Shown: positions 12,950-24,600 of the stretch, piece by piece
Numbering within the stretch: position 1 is the stretch's first letter
How the letters are laid out: every line of letters begins with the position of its first letter
Assembly (NCBI GenBank): GCA_015680685.1
Contig: MNCI01035156.1
Span: 541,572-605,571 of the forward strand
DNA: 64,000 nucleotides
Direction of reading: 5' to 3'
From: Gnetum montanum
Taxonomy: Eukaryota > Streptophyta > Gnetopsida > Gnetales > Gnetaceae
The notes under the pieces: model-generated
The model's input: the letters and a program-made list of their open reading frames with translations, nothing else
Databases searched by the model: none
What the model was told of the DNA's origin: nothing
Position numbers and translations under genes: made by a program

Positions 12950-14675
12950 CAAAGGTCTTGTATAGTCATTCAGATCCTTACTACATTCAAAGAATATGTT
13001 CAACTATTGTGGATAATTCTTGAGAAGATGAAATCAGTCTTAGAATAAGGAGGACCACAAGGCCTAGGACCTCCACCAAGCCTAGAAAGCATGAACCAAG
13101 GGATCATAGCGGAAGATATAAAAGCCATGACAATTCTCCTAGTTCACCATTTTTCTCTTCATCTTCGACATCTACATCTAATGAACATGAACATAGGAAT
13201 GGAGATAGAGCTCCACTAAGGAATCAAGATGAAGATAGAAATATGGATAAAAGATAAGATATAAGGTATTAAATGGAAAATATACATAACCATCATAATC
13301 AAACAAATAAAAATAGAGATTATGACAAAGATATGTCTAATGATAAGGAACTCTTGTTGGCTACTAGAAGTATGATATAGATCATGGAGGTAGTTAGAAT
13401 TCCTCATAGGAATTAAAGAAAAAGTTGCATTAAATAGCTTGATATGAATAACATTCCTATATTTGAGGAAGGCTATAATTTGATCCACAACCTCCTTTAA
13501 AAGTCTTCCATGATTCCTATGCCTTACAAAATATTGAAAGTAAATGATAAAAGATTAAGATCTTCCCTAGAACACTGATAGAATAAGTTAAAAGTTGGTA
13601 TAGATCATTAGAAATAAATTTAATCCATCAATGGTCTATAATGTTTGAGCTCTTCAATGAAAAATACCAAAATTATTCAAGATTTTTCAATCTAATAAAA
13701 TAAATCTAAGGGTGATAGTAAGAGAACCATGAATCCCTTAATTCAGTCTTGGGTAGATATTATTCTCTACAGCATAGATGCTCAAGCCATGGATTTTCTC
13801 AAAAAAGGAAACTTCATCACATCATAGATTCACTTAGTAATAAAACAAGAAATACCCTTGGGATCTATGCCAAAGAAATATCAATAGAGCTAAGAACTAG
13901 TCAAATATACATGTTAATTGATAAGTGGAAAAATAAGGAGAGCTATGCAATAGGAATAGCATAGAGAAATATAATTAGAAATAAACTCCTCAAAAGAAGA
14001 AGATCTATATTTCTGATCATGAAGAAGAGGTAAATCTTGATGAGATGATTTTACATAAAACCTTGCTAATACAAAATTCTATCATTGATATTGAAGCATG
14101 AGTAGATAAGATATGGGAATTGACAAATGAAAAAGTTATAACCAACTTGAAAATCACAAAGGAAAAGGTGAAGTAAGTAGGATCAATTGATCAAAATAAC
14201 AAGAAGAAAAATAATGAGAAAACAATTATGAACACTTATCAAAAAAACCAGAAACATATAGTAGTGAAAGAAATTACAAAATTAGGTTTAGAGAAGGATG
14301 ATGAACGTAACATCTATCTATATGAAGATCCAAAGGATTGTCATCTAATTGTGTTACATCTACAAGAGTTTGGAGCTTTTGCTTTGAATCCCAAGTTCAT
14401 GAAAAAGAAAATTCCCAAGAGATTCCCTTATCCACAAGGTAATTATAAATAATCCTACAACTAATATTAATTTCCAAGTCAAACTTCTTCTCAACCTTAA
14501 GACTACCATTAACAATAATGGTAAAACATACTATCATGAGAGATTTCATCATCAAATCAAAAGTATCCTTATTAGTAGTTATATCCTTATGGATACTATG
14601 TTTAACAAATTATTTATTAACTTATTTCTCCTAATTGCTCTACTACCAATTCCTCAACTCACTACTACTACCCTT
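12950..14675 (+). pseudogene. gypsy element B gag remnant
   Basis: This is a heavily decayed gag of the same family as element A. The stretch 13749-13964 reads MGRYYSLQHRCSSHG and then LHHIIDSLSNKTRNTLGIYA. These match GQYYALLHCCLGHG and LRHLVDGLTHETRRTLRTYA of element A at the same relative place. Upstream (about 13550-13700) the tryptophan-tyrosine core of the gag domain is readable as VKSWYRSLEINLIHQW. Downstream (14228-14460) the linker and cysteine-histidine region can be followed as a lysine-rich frame, and the tyrosine/glutamine-rich tail continues to about 14670. There it stops abruptly against the 3' part of element C, which runs in the opposite direction. No protease or polymerase follows. 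Confidence 0.7.
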
Positions 14676-15579
14676 TACAAAATTAGAATAGCTAGATTCC
14701 TCTAATGGCTAAAGATGAAAAGAAGATCAAAGGGTTCCAATAGGTGGAGGCTCTTGAGGTGTTGATGAACCTTCTCCTATCTTTAGTGCATGTGATGGTT
14801 GAGGTTGAGGCTAAGGTGGTTGCAGTTGTCCTACTATAATTGTCACTTCTAGTGAAAGACAAAAGGTATCCAATAGTACCTTCATCTTCTTCCCCTTGCT
14901 TTGAGGATTGTACATAGTTCACATGACATCACTGATGTGAGATGGTATGGAAACATCCCATGAATAGGACATGATCAATAAAAACTCCTTAATGTTAAAA
15001 AACTAGGCACTAAATTATTTACATTTGATATTGAACATTTTGACAAGGTTTTAGAGATCTTGGTAATTGTTCATCCTTCTAGCTAGGTTCTCAACCATTA
15101 ATCATTATTCTATGAAGCAGGCTCTAAGAACTTCAAGCTTGGAATTATCTCTTTCTAGCTTTTGCTTTTGATCCTTATGGTACTTGAACTCTACCTTGTA
15201 TAAGAGGTATGAGATGGCCACTTGCTTTTCTAGCTCTAACCTTGACCTTCTTATAGTCAACATTACCAAGTTCTCATAGTAAAGGTTGGCTAACTCCATG
15301 TACTTGGTCATCTTCTCAATCTACAACTTCTTGAGGTAGATTTCAGCTTTGTTGTATGCATTAAGTCCATCAAAGATGGCTACCATCTACCACCTCCTTG
15401 TTGGAGTTGTTGGAGGGCCTTGTTCATCTTTGCCTTGGCTAGCTAGATTTATTTCTCATTAACTTCTTTGAAAAGCCCAACCTAGTTCCTACAGTACTTT
15501 CTCACTCATTAAAACTTCAAGGCCTCATTCTTCCATGTGGCTATCTCAATGGTTGATCATTGATGAAGCACATGGACTT

Positions 15580-16031
15580 TCTCCATTGAGAAATTTATAT
15601 TTTTAGTATCCAACCTTCTCAAGTCTATGTTCACCTAGGCAAGCTACTCCTATTACTATCACATAAGTTCTATCATTTGGTCTTTCTATGCCTTAACATT
15701 CCACAGGTGCTGAATATCCTTGGTTAGAGCTAAGTTCTTCCTATAGATTTATAATAAGTCCTTCTTAATGTTGTAGACTAAGATCTCTAAGAGGAACACG
15801 TCAAATATTGTAGCCTTCTTAGCATTCTCAGCCTCTTTAAGTCTATTTTGAAGCTATTGGAAAGCCTCATCCTTAGTTATTTCTTAGCTAAGAATAACCA
15901 GATTAGCTAGGTTAGCTCTCAGTTCCACAACCTCAACATCCAACTATCATTTTCTTATTGTGGCTACCTTAGGTTAGGCATTAGTGATTATGAGCTTATC
16001 CTTAGTCTTCAAAAACTCTAACTAGATGGCA
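15580..16031 (-). repeat. 452-bp segmental duplication, copy 1
   Basis: From TCTCCATTGAGAAATTTATA to AACTAGATGGCA this segment is repeated at 17297-17748, with roughly one difference in eight or nine bases by eye. It encodes part of the coiled-coil half of the extra ORF of element C. In element D the corresponding sequence occurs once (about 45255-45700), so this position is the original one. Confidence 0.9.
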
Positions 16032-17296
16032 ATGATGTTCTTTTAGAGATCAAAGATCTTCAAAAGTGATTGCTTAGTTCCTACTAGCCAGTTTAGCACC
16101 TCCACATGCTAGGCTACACTTAGCCTCATGCTTGTTATTCCTATGAATGCCTACATATCTCTAAGTGTTGCAATGTCTAGAATTATGGCTTTAGGATTGT
16201 TTAATGCCTCTACAATATGATCAACCACCACCTCTACCATTGTCTCCTACCCATGATGTTGCATCACCAAGACAATTATCCCTTCACCCTACTCTAGGTA
16301 TACTAAGAAAGTGGTAGCATTCCTAGAGGTCTCTAGGAACTGCTACTTTCCTAGAAGGGACATAGTTACTTCTCAAGTGCTTGTATTTGATTTTTTTTTG
16401 CAAGTATATTCTTTAGGTAGAAAATAGTGGTGCAATCTCCTCCAACTAGTTGATGGTATGAGTAACTTCATTTAGATGGGTTAACGATGGTTGGTAGATT
16501 TATGGTTCTCCACCACTTGATCCCTTCTATTATTGTTGCAAGAGTTGCTCACAAATCTTCCACATCTCCTTAATGGTAGAAAAATCCTTCAATGTTGTTT
16601 CTTGAGTTGGTAATAGTGGTGGCTGCTCCTCCTCTTACAACTTTGCAAGCACTTTATCCTTTATCATCTCCTACCAAGATGCAATAGGAGCATGACAAAG
16701 TGTGTCATTGGCATAGTGGACCATGCCTCCCCTTTTGCATAATTTTTTTATAAGGCATAGAAAGAGAAGTGTCTTCCTTCCATACTCTTTCTCTTTGAAC
16801 CACTTCTCAATCTCTAGAAAGATAATCTATGGGAGGTTGATTGGGAATTTACCTCTCAGAGTGGCACACACATGGGCAAAGAAGGTGGTGACTTTGCTTG
16901 GCCTCACCGTTGGGTTGAGGTGCTAGGCTAAAATTTTGAACTATGGCCTCTCAACCTTGGTGAGTGCACTGTATACCTTATAGTCCACTCCATACCACCA
17001 TTGGACCCATTCTTTCATAACACTGGGATTCACTTGCATGGATATCTCTGTCAAGATTACCCTAATGTCCAGCAACCTGAGGACCTCTAAAATGGCCTCT
17101 ATAGAATAGGAAATATTGATATCCTTTATCTTTATTATGGCATAAACCTACTTATTATTTTAGAAGAGGTTTATTATGGTATATTTTCCCTATGTACTAT
17201 TCTCCACTAGAAGTAAAGATAACCCACATGGGAGAACTTGGGGGTTATGTTTCAACTTCTTCTAATGCCAAGCCCAAGAAGGAACCAAAGTTTAGT

Positions 17297-17748
17297 TCTC
17301 CATTGAGAGATTTCTATTTTTAGTAGCCAACCTTCTCAAGTATATGTTCACCTAGGCAAGCTACTCCTATTACAATAACATAAATTCTACCATTTGATCT
17401 ATCTATGCCTTAACATTCCATAGGTGGTGAATATCCTTGGTTAGAGCTAAGTTCTCCCTACAGACTTATAACAAGTCCTTTTTGATGTTGTATGCTAAGA
17501 TCTCTGAGAGGGACGTGTTAAATATTGTAGCCTCCTTAACATTCTCAGCCTCTTTAAGTCTATTTTGAAGCTATTAGAAAGCTTTATCCTTGGTTATTGC
17601 TTAGCTAAGAATAGTGGGATTAGCTAGGCTAGCTCTCAGTTCCACAACCTCAATAGCCAACTATCAATTGTTTATTGTGGCTACCGCAACTTGGGCATTG
17701 GCAATTATGAGCTTGTCCTTAGCCTTCAGCAACTCTAACTAGATGGCA
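17297..17748 (-). repeat. 452-bp segmental duplication, copy 2
   Basis: This is a direct repeat of 15580-16031, lying near the start of the extra ORF. In element D the place between AAAGTTCATTTC (about 46950) and CAAAGTGACTTCAAG (about 47022) holds an unrelated stretch of only about 70 bases. The copy in element C therefore looks like an insertion or replacement derived from the downstream half of the same frame. Confidence 0.9.
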
Positions 17749-17750
17749 TA

Positions 17751-18169
17751 CCTTGGTCAAAGTGACTTCTAGGTTTGGTGACAAATGTATTATAAGTTGA
17801 ATTTAAGAAGAAACCTCATACTTCCAAAATAAGAAGACATCGTAGAGTTATGTGGATTGGTGAATGACATGTACTCAATACCTATTATCATGAAAAAAAG
17901 TCAATGTTTCATTTATTAACATCAAAATTCTATGATGGAATCTAGAAATTTGTAATCAAATAATCAATGTAAGATACAAACTAGCATCAATCAATAGTTG
18001 TAATTGCATCAACTCCTAGCAACAACAATAAAGAGAAAGAAGAAAAACATAAGACTGAAACAAAAAAAAGTAAAATATAGAAAAAAGTGTAAAATATTCA
18101 AGAAATAGAAAATGTATGAAGAATAATATTTAAAAAGTAAAAAACTGAGGAGCTATTCTTTTGGTGTTG
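17751..18169. other. non-coding spacer between pol and the extra ORF of C
   Basis: A-rich sequence with no readable frame. It occupies the position of 47290-48480 in element D, where a second promoter or the RNA start of the extra ORF might have been. I see nothing definite. Confidence 0.4.
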
Positions 18170-19330
18170 GCATGGATGGCTGTCTCCCTCATGACTAAGC
18201 TGGAAGGATGAGATCCAAAAAATTGAGCATGCTTGTCCATCCATTGAGGTGTTGTTGTCACCCTTTATTTTGGGCTCTATGAAAGGCTTTATTTATTACA
18301 TGTTGATCAACAACATTTTATTTGGGTTGTCAGGATGGTAAATCATCATGGCCCTCAATGGAATGATTTCATAAATGATATAAGGACCCTCCCATAAATG
18401 TTTAGAACTTAGTTCATTGTGGCACCTGCATGGAAACCTAAGATAGCACCTTATCTCCTGGTTGAAATTTAACTTTCCTAATCCTAAGGTGATAATATCT
18501 TTTTTTCTATGTCTTGTGCACTTCATTGGATGATAGGGCCACTAGTCAATTCTCATCTAGTAGGTTGATGATCATGACTCTTTCTTTCTATGCTAGAATT
18601 AGGTCCAAGCTATGCTCACATGCTATTGATAGTGTATGAAGTTTTTCTTAAATAGAAAGTGTTGGGAGCTTCAGTACATGAACTTATAGGGAGAGTATCA
18701 TATAGGAAGTTTCCATGTGGAACTATATGCCCAAAGGGCATCATTGAGTTTAGAGTTCCAATTCCTTATATATTTACTAATGGTTCATGTTAGTATTTTT
18801 GTGATCTCCCTATTAGTGATCTTGTCTTTACCATTAACTTTGGGGTGGTATGAAGTTATTAATTTGTACTCAACCCCTAAGCGTTGCATGCATTTACAAA
18901 AAGTGGTGCCTATAAAATATGTTCCATTATTAGAAATAAATGCATGTGGCATACAAAACCTATTTACGACATATTTTTGTACAAGCTAGATTTTCATAGA
19001 TGATGTATAGTTGGTGACAACCATGGATCTAGCTCCTTTTATGCAATAGTTAATAACTATAATTATGTAGGTCTTTCCATTGGACATGGGGGTGATGGCT
19101 TCCATAAAGTCAATTCCCCACAAATCGAAAGGCTCTAGTGATTGGATCCATTATTGTGACCCTTCCATATAGCCTATCACATTGGCATTGATCATAGAAG
19201 CAAATGAACTGATGGGCATCCTTGAAAAGTATAGCCCAATAATATCCTACTATGATGAACTTAATGATTGTTTTCCTCCTAGCATAGTGATCTCCTCAAG
19301 GGCCCTCATGTGCATGTAGGAGAACTCATA
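18170..19330 (-). pseudogene. element C integrase
   Basis: This is a decayed gypsy integrase, which would join element DNA to the chromosome. At the C-terminal end (18296-18526) it reads LNFNQEIRCYLRFPCRCHNE, then LWEGPYIIYEIIPLRAM, the SH3-like tail that follows the catalytic core in this superfamily. The core is readable at about 18690-19150. The block that normally contains the third catalytic acid reads HPKVNGKDKITNREI (about 18810-18855), where related elements have HPQ-NG-AE. The expected glutamate is therefore lysine. Stops interrupt throughout, and it is inactive. Confidence 0.75.
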
Positions 19331-21200
19331 GTTGATCTACATTAGGGTCACACCATCTTACAAGGCCATTGGCACAAACCTTGTAAAGGTTTCCATTGAT
19401 CTCCATGAAGTGTTTCGCCTAGTGAAGAAGCCATTGTTTCTTATTGTCATCCCACCCATATGGCATTTCCTATGTGATCAGATAGGTGAGGATGTTGTCA
19501 TATCAATTGTTCTTTGTGAATCTTATTCAGTAATAGCACTAGAAAAGAGGAGTTCATTAGGAAATTGGTCTAATAGTGGGCTCTTCTCCTCCTTGTTGTC
19601 CCATTGTAACCAAGACAAGTGATCAACTAGCATGTTTTTAGTTTTCTTTTTGTCCATTATAGTTAGATCAATCTCTTGCAAGATTACCAACCACTATACA
19701 ACATGGAGACTCACCATTGGTTTTCTTATTATAAACCTAATAGCATTGTGATATGTGTGTATAAACACCTTATATCCAAATACATAGTACTTGAATTTCT
19801 CTAAAGCAGACACCACTACCATGAGTTCTTTTTCAGTGGTGTAGTCTAGTTATGCCCCCACAATGCTTATACTCGTATAGTGGATGTAATATGGATGTTT
19901 CTAGTTGTCCATCTATGTAAGCATAACTCCTAAAGTGTAGTTGGATGCATCTATCATGATATGGAATGATCTGGACTAATTTGGAGCTTGTAGGATTCGT
20001 GTTCCTATGATCTTCTGCTTGAGCTACTAGAATGCATGCTTACATTTCTTAGTCTAGACAAATGGTACATCCTTCTTCATTAGCATGTCCAATGGTTTGA
20101 CAATCTTAGAAAAGTTCTTGATGAAGCATTGATAGTAACCAATGTGTCCAAGGATTGACCTCACAGATTTAATAGTTTTTAGCTATTGAGTTATTTCTTG
20201 TACGATCCTTATCTTTTTAGGATCCATCTTGATCCTTTTCTACAAATTTCTATGTCCCAATACAATGCCTTCCTAGACCATCAAATTGCTCTTTTTCCAA
20301 TTGAGCCTTAGGTTAGTCTCCACACATCTTTTAAGAACTTTCTCTATATAGGCCAATGCTTACTCAAATATAGCCCCATAAATAGAGAAGTCATCCATGA
20401 AGAGCCATACCTTGTAACCAATTTGGTGTTAGAAGATGTTGGGGACCAAGCATTAAAATGTAGTGGGAGCATTGCATAGGCCAAAAGGCATCTTCCTATA
20501 TTCAAAAGTCCTCCATGGACTTTTGAATGTTATTTTGGTCTAATCTTCTAGCATGATCTAGATTTGGTTATAGCCACTATAATTGTCCAAAAGGTTGTAG
20601 TAGTAATATCTTGTGATGGTATCAAGCATTTGGTTAACAAATGAGAATATAAAATGGTCTTTCTAAGTTGCCATGTTTGACAACCAAAATTCTATGTAGA
20701 CTCTCCAATTCCCTCCTTTCTTTGGCACAATCATAAGTAATCTAACCCACTAACTATTTGCCATGGGATAAATGAACCTAACTTTAAGGAGTTGTTTAAT
20801 CTCCTCTTTGATGATTTATTTGATTTTGTGATTCAATCTCCTGTATGGCTATCGTTTTAGCTTAATGAAGGAGTCTATGTAGATCCTATGCTAACATATT
20901 CTTGGATCAATCCATGTTAGTATATGATATGACTAGGCAAAGGTTGTTGGCCATTTTGTTGACAATTTCCAAAAGCTTCTTTTTCTGCAAAGGAGCAAGA
21001 GAGGCATCGATGATAACCAACTTACCATTGTTGAAGAATGCACATCTCATTCTAGATAGTAGAGCTTTCAACTCAAGGGGTCCTACTGAAAGTTCTTAAG
21101 GATCTTCAACTCTTCCCAACTAATTTCATTCTATTCATATGAGAGTTGATGATGGACTTGCTCCACTTCATCCATGCTTTCTATGTAGGCATGTGTAAGG
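19330..21200 (-). pseudogene. element C reverse transcriptase and RNase H
   Basis: This is a Ty3/gypsy RT followed by RNase H. Reading through stops gives, in order: FSFVNQMLDTITRYYYYNLL, MPFGLCNAPTTF, the intact catalytic block WLFMDDFSIYG (about 20380-20412), CVETNLRLNWKKSNLMV, GHIGYYQCFIKNFSKIV (thumb), and at the end MLVDHLSWLQWDNKEEKSPL (19565-19624). That last part is the RNase H tail and linker typical of this group. The polymerase aspartate pair is thus preserved, although the frame has many stops, often TAG or TAA where a glutamine or tryptophan codon is expected. It is non-functional. Confidence 0.8.
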
Positions 21201-21439
21201 CTCTAAGTTGGTTCCATGCATATTATGATGCTAGCCTCATTATTAGCTATTAGTCACTAGGAGTCCTCCTATTTTGTGATTGTTGCATATGGGAACCTTT
21301 GGATTTTAGTCACTTTGGCATACTAATTACATGCTTGAATGGATGCATCTTTGATGATCCATAATTTCTACATGCAATGGCACCCCATGAAACTATACAT
21401 GATGCATGGAACTTGCTTCTTCTCTATCTTGCCAAATTA

Positions 21440-21760
21440 ATTTTCCTTAGAAATTTCTAAGGAAAGGTCTCAAATTTCCAACCATGCATCTATGATACTT
21501 AGCCATGTTCTTCCCATAATGATAGGGAAATCCCCCTTTGCATTTCTCTACATGGATAACTAGGAAATCAATAAGATAAGGCCACCCATAGACAATGGTA
21601 ATAATGTCCTTAACCAATTGCAAGGAAATAGTGATGGATTGATCTACCAACTGTAACCTGATGTTGCTCCTTTTTAGTGGAGGTAATTTCTAGGCCTTGT
21701 ACATTTCATGTGATCTCAAGTTAACTCCAAAAATTGAATCCAAAAGAGATTTACAAGATT
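21440..21760 (-). pseudogene. element C aspartic protease
   Basis: This is the remnant of the element protease. The active-site segment reads SLLDSIFGVNL at about 21725-21760. The Asp-Ser is kept, but the following glycine is isoleucine. Downstream, 21447-21650 reads MVDQSITISLQLVKDIITI and then YLIDFLVIHVEKCKGGFPYH. These match ADQSITILLGLAEDIVT in element A and FLMIKVENYKSGFPI in element D. The glycine loss would itself inactivate the enzyme. Confidence 0.65.
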
Positions 21761-21789
21761 CATTTCTAGTGATCTCCAAATAAATGAGG

Positions 21790-24418
21790 GAACTCCAAGG
21801 ATTAAATCTTTTACTAGGAAGATGACTAGTTTTAATCCAATCTATGATCGCATGGGTTAACATGATGGTATGTAGCTTGAGAGAATTGTGGTTTGAAGGT
21901 TCTTGATGGGAATTTTAGAATAAGTGGAAGTCAAGTTACTAGCCATAGGTATTTGCAAGGACTTTATGGGATTGTTAGTTTTGAAGAAAGGTCTTCTACA
22001 AGGCTTATATTTAGAACCATATGGCTAAGGAGTCATTTGTGAGTTCACAACCCTTATGGCATTTCTCTATTGTTGCTGGGCTAGTATTTCTCCTTACATG
22101 GATGAAGTAGGTGGTAGAGGAGTGGAAGATGAAGGTGCAAGAATGGAATGGTGTTGAGGAGGATAATACTGAAATGGATACTCCCTTCTTAGTGATGATG
22201 TTCTAGAACATTCAAGATGATAGTAGTGGTGTTGGAAGAAAGCATGGCTAGAAGAGTCATGTGGGGAGATAGGTTGCTAAACATAGTATCCACATGAATT
22301 TGGCTGACGATAAGGGTACTATTACCTTGGAGGTAGCATCCCCCATGACTGTGGTTGTTTTCACTACTACTATTTCTCATGAGGTTGAGATGGTGGTCCA
22401 CTCAAATAGTAGGCTTGTTGGTGGAACTGCTACCAATAGTTGCCTTAGGAATAAGGCTACCTTATGGGTGTTTGTCATTTGTCCAATTAAGAATTCAAAG
22501 CATACGCCCAAAATTCCTATAAATGTGACACCATAGAAAAACATCCCTTGGGATGTTCATACTAATATATGTCACATCCATCATCATCTTATTCAAAATC
22601 CACAACCTCCTCTACTATAGCAACTTTATCCTTAGTCTTGTGATGGTTGCATTCAGCCTCCTTTTTCTTCCTTCTATCAGAACCACTACCTCCTTGTTCT
22701 TTTTTCTCTTTTGTAATACTTAAAGTAGTTTAGAATTTTTCATCCAAGGAGTCTCACATTTTATCAACCTTGGCAGATATTTTAGTGATAGATTTTCATA
22801 TTGGCAAGGTTTTTCATTGCACCACTTCATCAAGTGGTATCTCCTTCTCATTGTCATAAAAATGAACCTCCCTCTTGTGAATGGATGGATCCCTATTGTA
22901 CTCCTCTACATACACTTTCTTTTTTAGCTCATCATCTTCTTTCGTCACTTACTCAATGAGCCTTTGATCTAATGGATCCTTAGCTTAGAAAGTCTTCCTT
23001 ATGCATAAACCCTAAGGGTTCTCCTAGTTCCAATCCTAAACCCATCTATGATTTGGTGCAGCTACTCCCTTTAAGAATAGACATGGCTTGGGCATCAATG
23101 TAATAGAGAGTAGTACCTATCTATAGCTACATCTAAGGACTCATGAGTGTATTGTTTTCATTCTTGGATTTCCCTTCTAAAGTTCAACACTCAGGAGTAT
23201 GTCTGATACTTTTCATTAAACAGTTCATGTATTCTACTCCATCTTCAAATGGATTCTAGTTCCAAAGACCAGTACCAACTTTACATTTGTTTAATAAGTG
23301 ACTTTGGGAATAGCTTCAATTTTTGTTATTTATTCTCTATGTTTTGCAAGGCACAAGAATCATGAAAGGCTTGCAAGTAATTTTGAGGATCTAAATTGTA
23401 TCCCTCCTTTGAACCTAGGGATATTATTCATATTCAACCATTTGTCAGCTATCTTTCATATGCTTGGTTGGGATCCTAATAGCCTTTGAAATGTTGAGCA
23501 TGTTTCTTGTAGTAAGTAGAGGCTCATCATAGTCATAGTAATCTTTGTGGCCCCTTTCATGGTCATGATGTCTATGATGAGTTTTGTTGTCCCTTCTTTC
23601 TCTATGGTGCTCCTATCTTTCTTGCCCATGTCCATGGTCTCTACTATTCCAATGGGTTCTATAATTGTCTTTGTCCCACCATTCACCTTCATCATAGTTT
23701 CTATGACCTCCACTCCTTTGATTAGATTTGGATGAGGAAGATGATGAGGATGAAAGTAAAGAGGAAGGGGAGTCAGTAGCAGAACAATGCCTACAAACCC
23801 CTCTCATTTGATCCCTACCATAATGACCATGTTTATCTTGTTCTTAGTGCTTATCCTTCTCCTTACTCTCTTTACCTCCTTTGGATACTCACTGATCTTG
23901 AGATCCATTCTTTCCACTATCAAGGTTGTTAACTGTGGACTAAAATTGCTAGTTGGGGGCCTCTTCATCAAAGAGAGGAGGAGAATTAGTATGCAGTACC
24001 TGAAAAGAGGTCATATTCTTCTTTGTGTGTTTGTAGGTACAAGTGGGTAGAAAACCTATTGTCCTTGAAAGCCTCATATCATGCATCCATCTGCTGATCT
24101 TTCTTTTCCTGTGCCTCTATGAGATGATAATATTGATAGGCATGATCATGCACTTCATACTCAAAATGGAGTCCAACAATGCCCAATCTAAAGAGATTTT
24201 TCAATAACATTGCTAGCATAAATTATGTTGCCTTTCATGTTCCATCATCACGGCTATTCATCTTGATGTAATTTGAAGGTAAAATCTAGATTGTAAGTAT
24301 CCAAATGAGTATAGACCACCTTGAATTATTAGGACATACGTAATTTCTAGCTTTCTTGTCTCTAATTGGATCCTCTTATGAACGGTGGTGGAGAATCTTC
24401 CCTGTGAGAAGAAGCCAT
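21790..24418 (-). pseudogene. element C gag
   Basis: This is a degraded gag of the A/B/D family on the minus strand. I start it at the ATG at 24416-24418, which gives MASSHREDSPPPFIRGSN and then the YTHLD segment equivalent to YIHPDEY in A. The linker 23456-23807 is rich in serine, arginine, histidine and aspartate (RSGGHRNYDEGEWWDKDNY). The capsid-like domain lies around 22900-23400. The tyrosine/glutamine-rich tail is at 21900-22420. The overlapping methionine/threonine-rich and hydrophobic frames around 23500-23750 are shadows of this biased sequence. Confidence 0.6.
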
Positions 24419-24600
24419 GTTAGTCCTTGTGAAAAGCATGTGCTCTTGCTATTATTTTTTTTTATCTTAATGATGTTAATGTTAATTTTTTCTACAACAT
24501 CAATGGATGCTTTCACTATTGTTGTGACCAGAAAAATTGATTAGTGGCAAACCAATATATTTGATGTAGCAGCCTCAACCTTGAATCACTAAGGCCTCCA

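Larger units (their letters stand above)
14692..17750 (-). pseudogene. element C extra 3' ORF: transposon-protein-like domain plus coiled coil
   Basis: This is the extra frame between pol and the 3' end, homologous to 44390-47290 in element D. The N-terminal half (about 17250-16690) reads VRPSKVTTFFA, then LRGKFPINLP, then CLIKKLCKRGGM. This resembles the 'putative plant transposon protein' domain found in extra ORFs of plant gypsy elements. The C-terminal half is charged and helical. Its clearest part is 15105-15311, with LEKQVAISYLLYKVEFKYHK, which element D matches as LEKQVASSYLLYEAEFKHHK. No membrane anchor or signal peptide is visible, so an envelope role is not supported. A 452-bp segment is present twice (listed separately). 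Its function is unknown to me. Confidence 0.6.
14690..24600 (-). mobile_element. minus-strand Ty3/gypsy element C, no terminal repeats of its own type found
   Basis: An almost complete internal region of a gypsy element runs right to left: gag (24418-21790), protease (about 21760-21440), RT and RNase H (21200-19330), integrase (19330-18170), and an extra long frame (17750-14692). The order and spacing match element D, which keeps both LTRs. No LTR of the D type is visible at either end. On the left it meets the gag of element B. On the right it meets an LTR-like block that seems to belong to another element. All frames are interrupted by stops, so it is a fossil. Confidence 0.75.

Noticed and set aside
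13216-13488. Hydrophobic minus-strand frame that looks like membrane helices
   Set aside because: It lies opposite the basic, lysine/asparagine-rich gag linker of element B; the hydrophobicity is a strand shadow of A-rich codons.
23456-23807. Several overlapping open frames on both strands
   Set aside because: They arise from the biased serine/arginine/histidine linker of the element C gag; only the minus-strand gag reading has family support.
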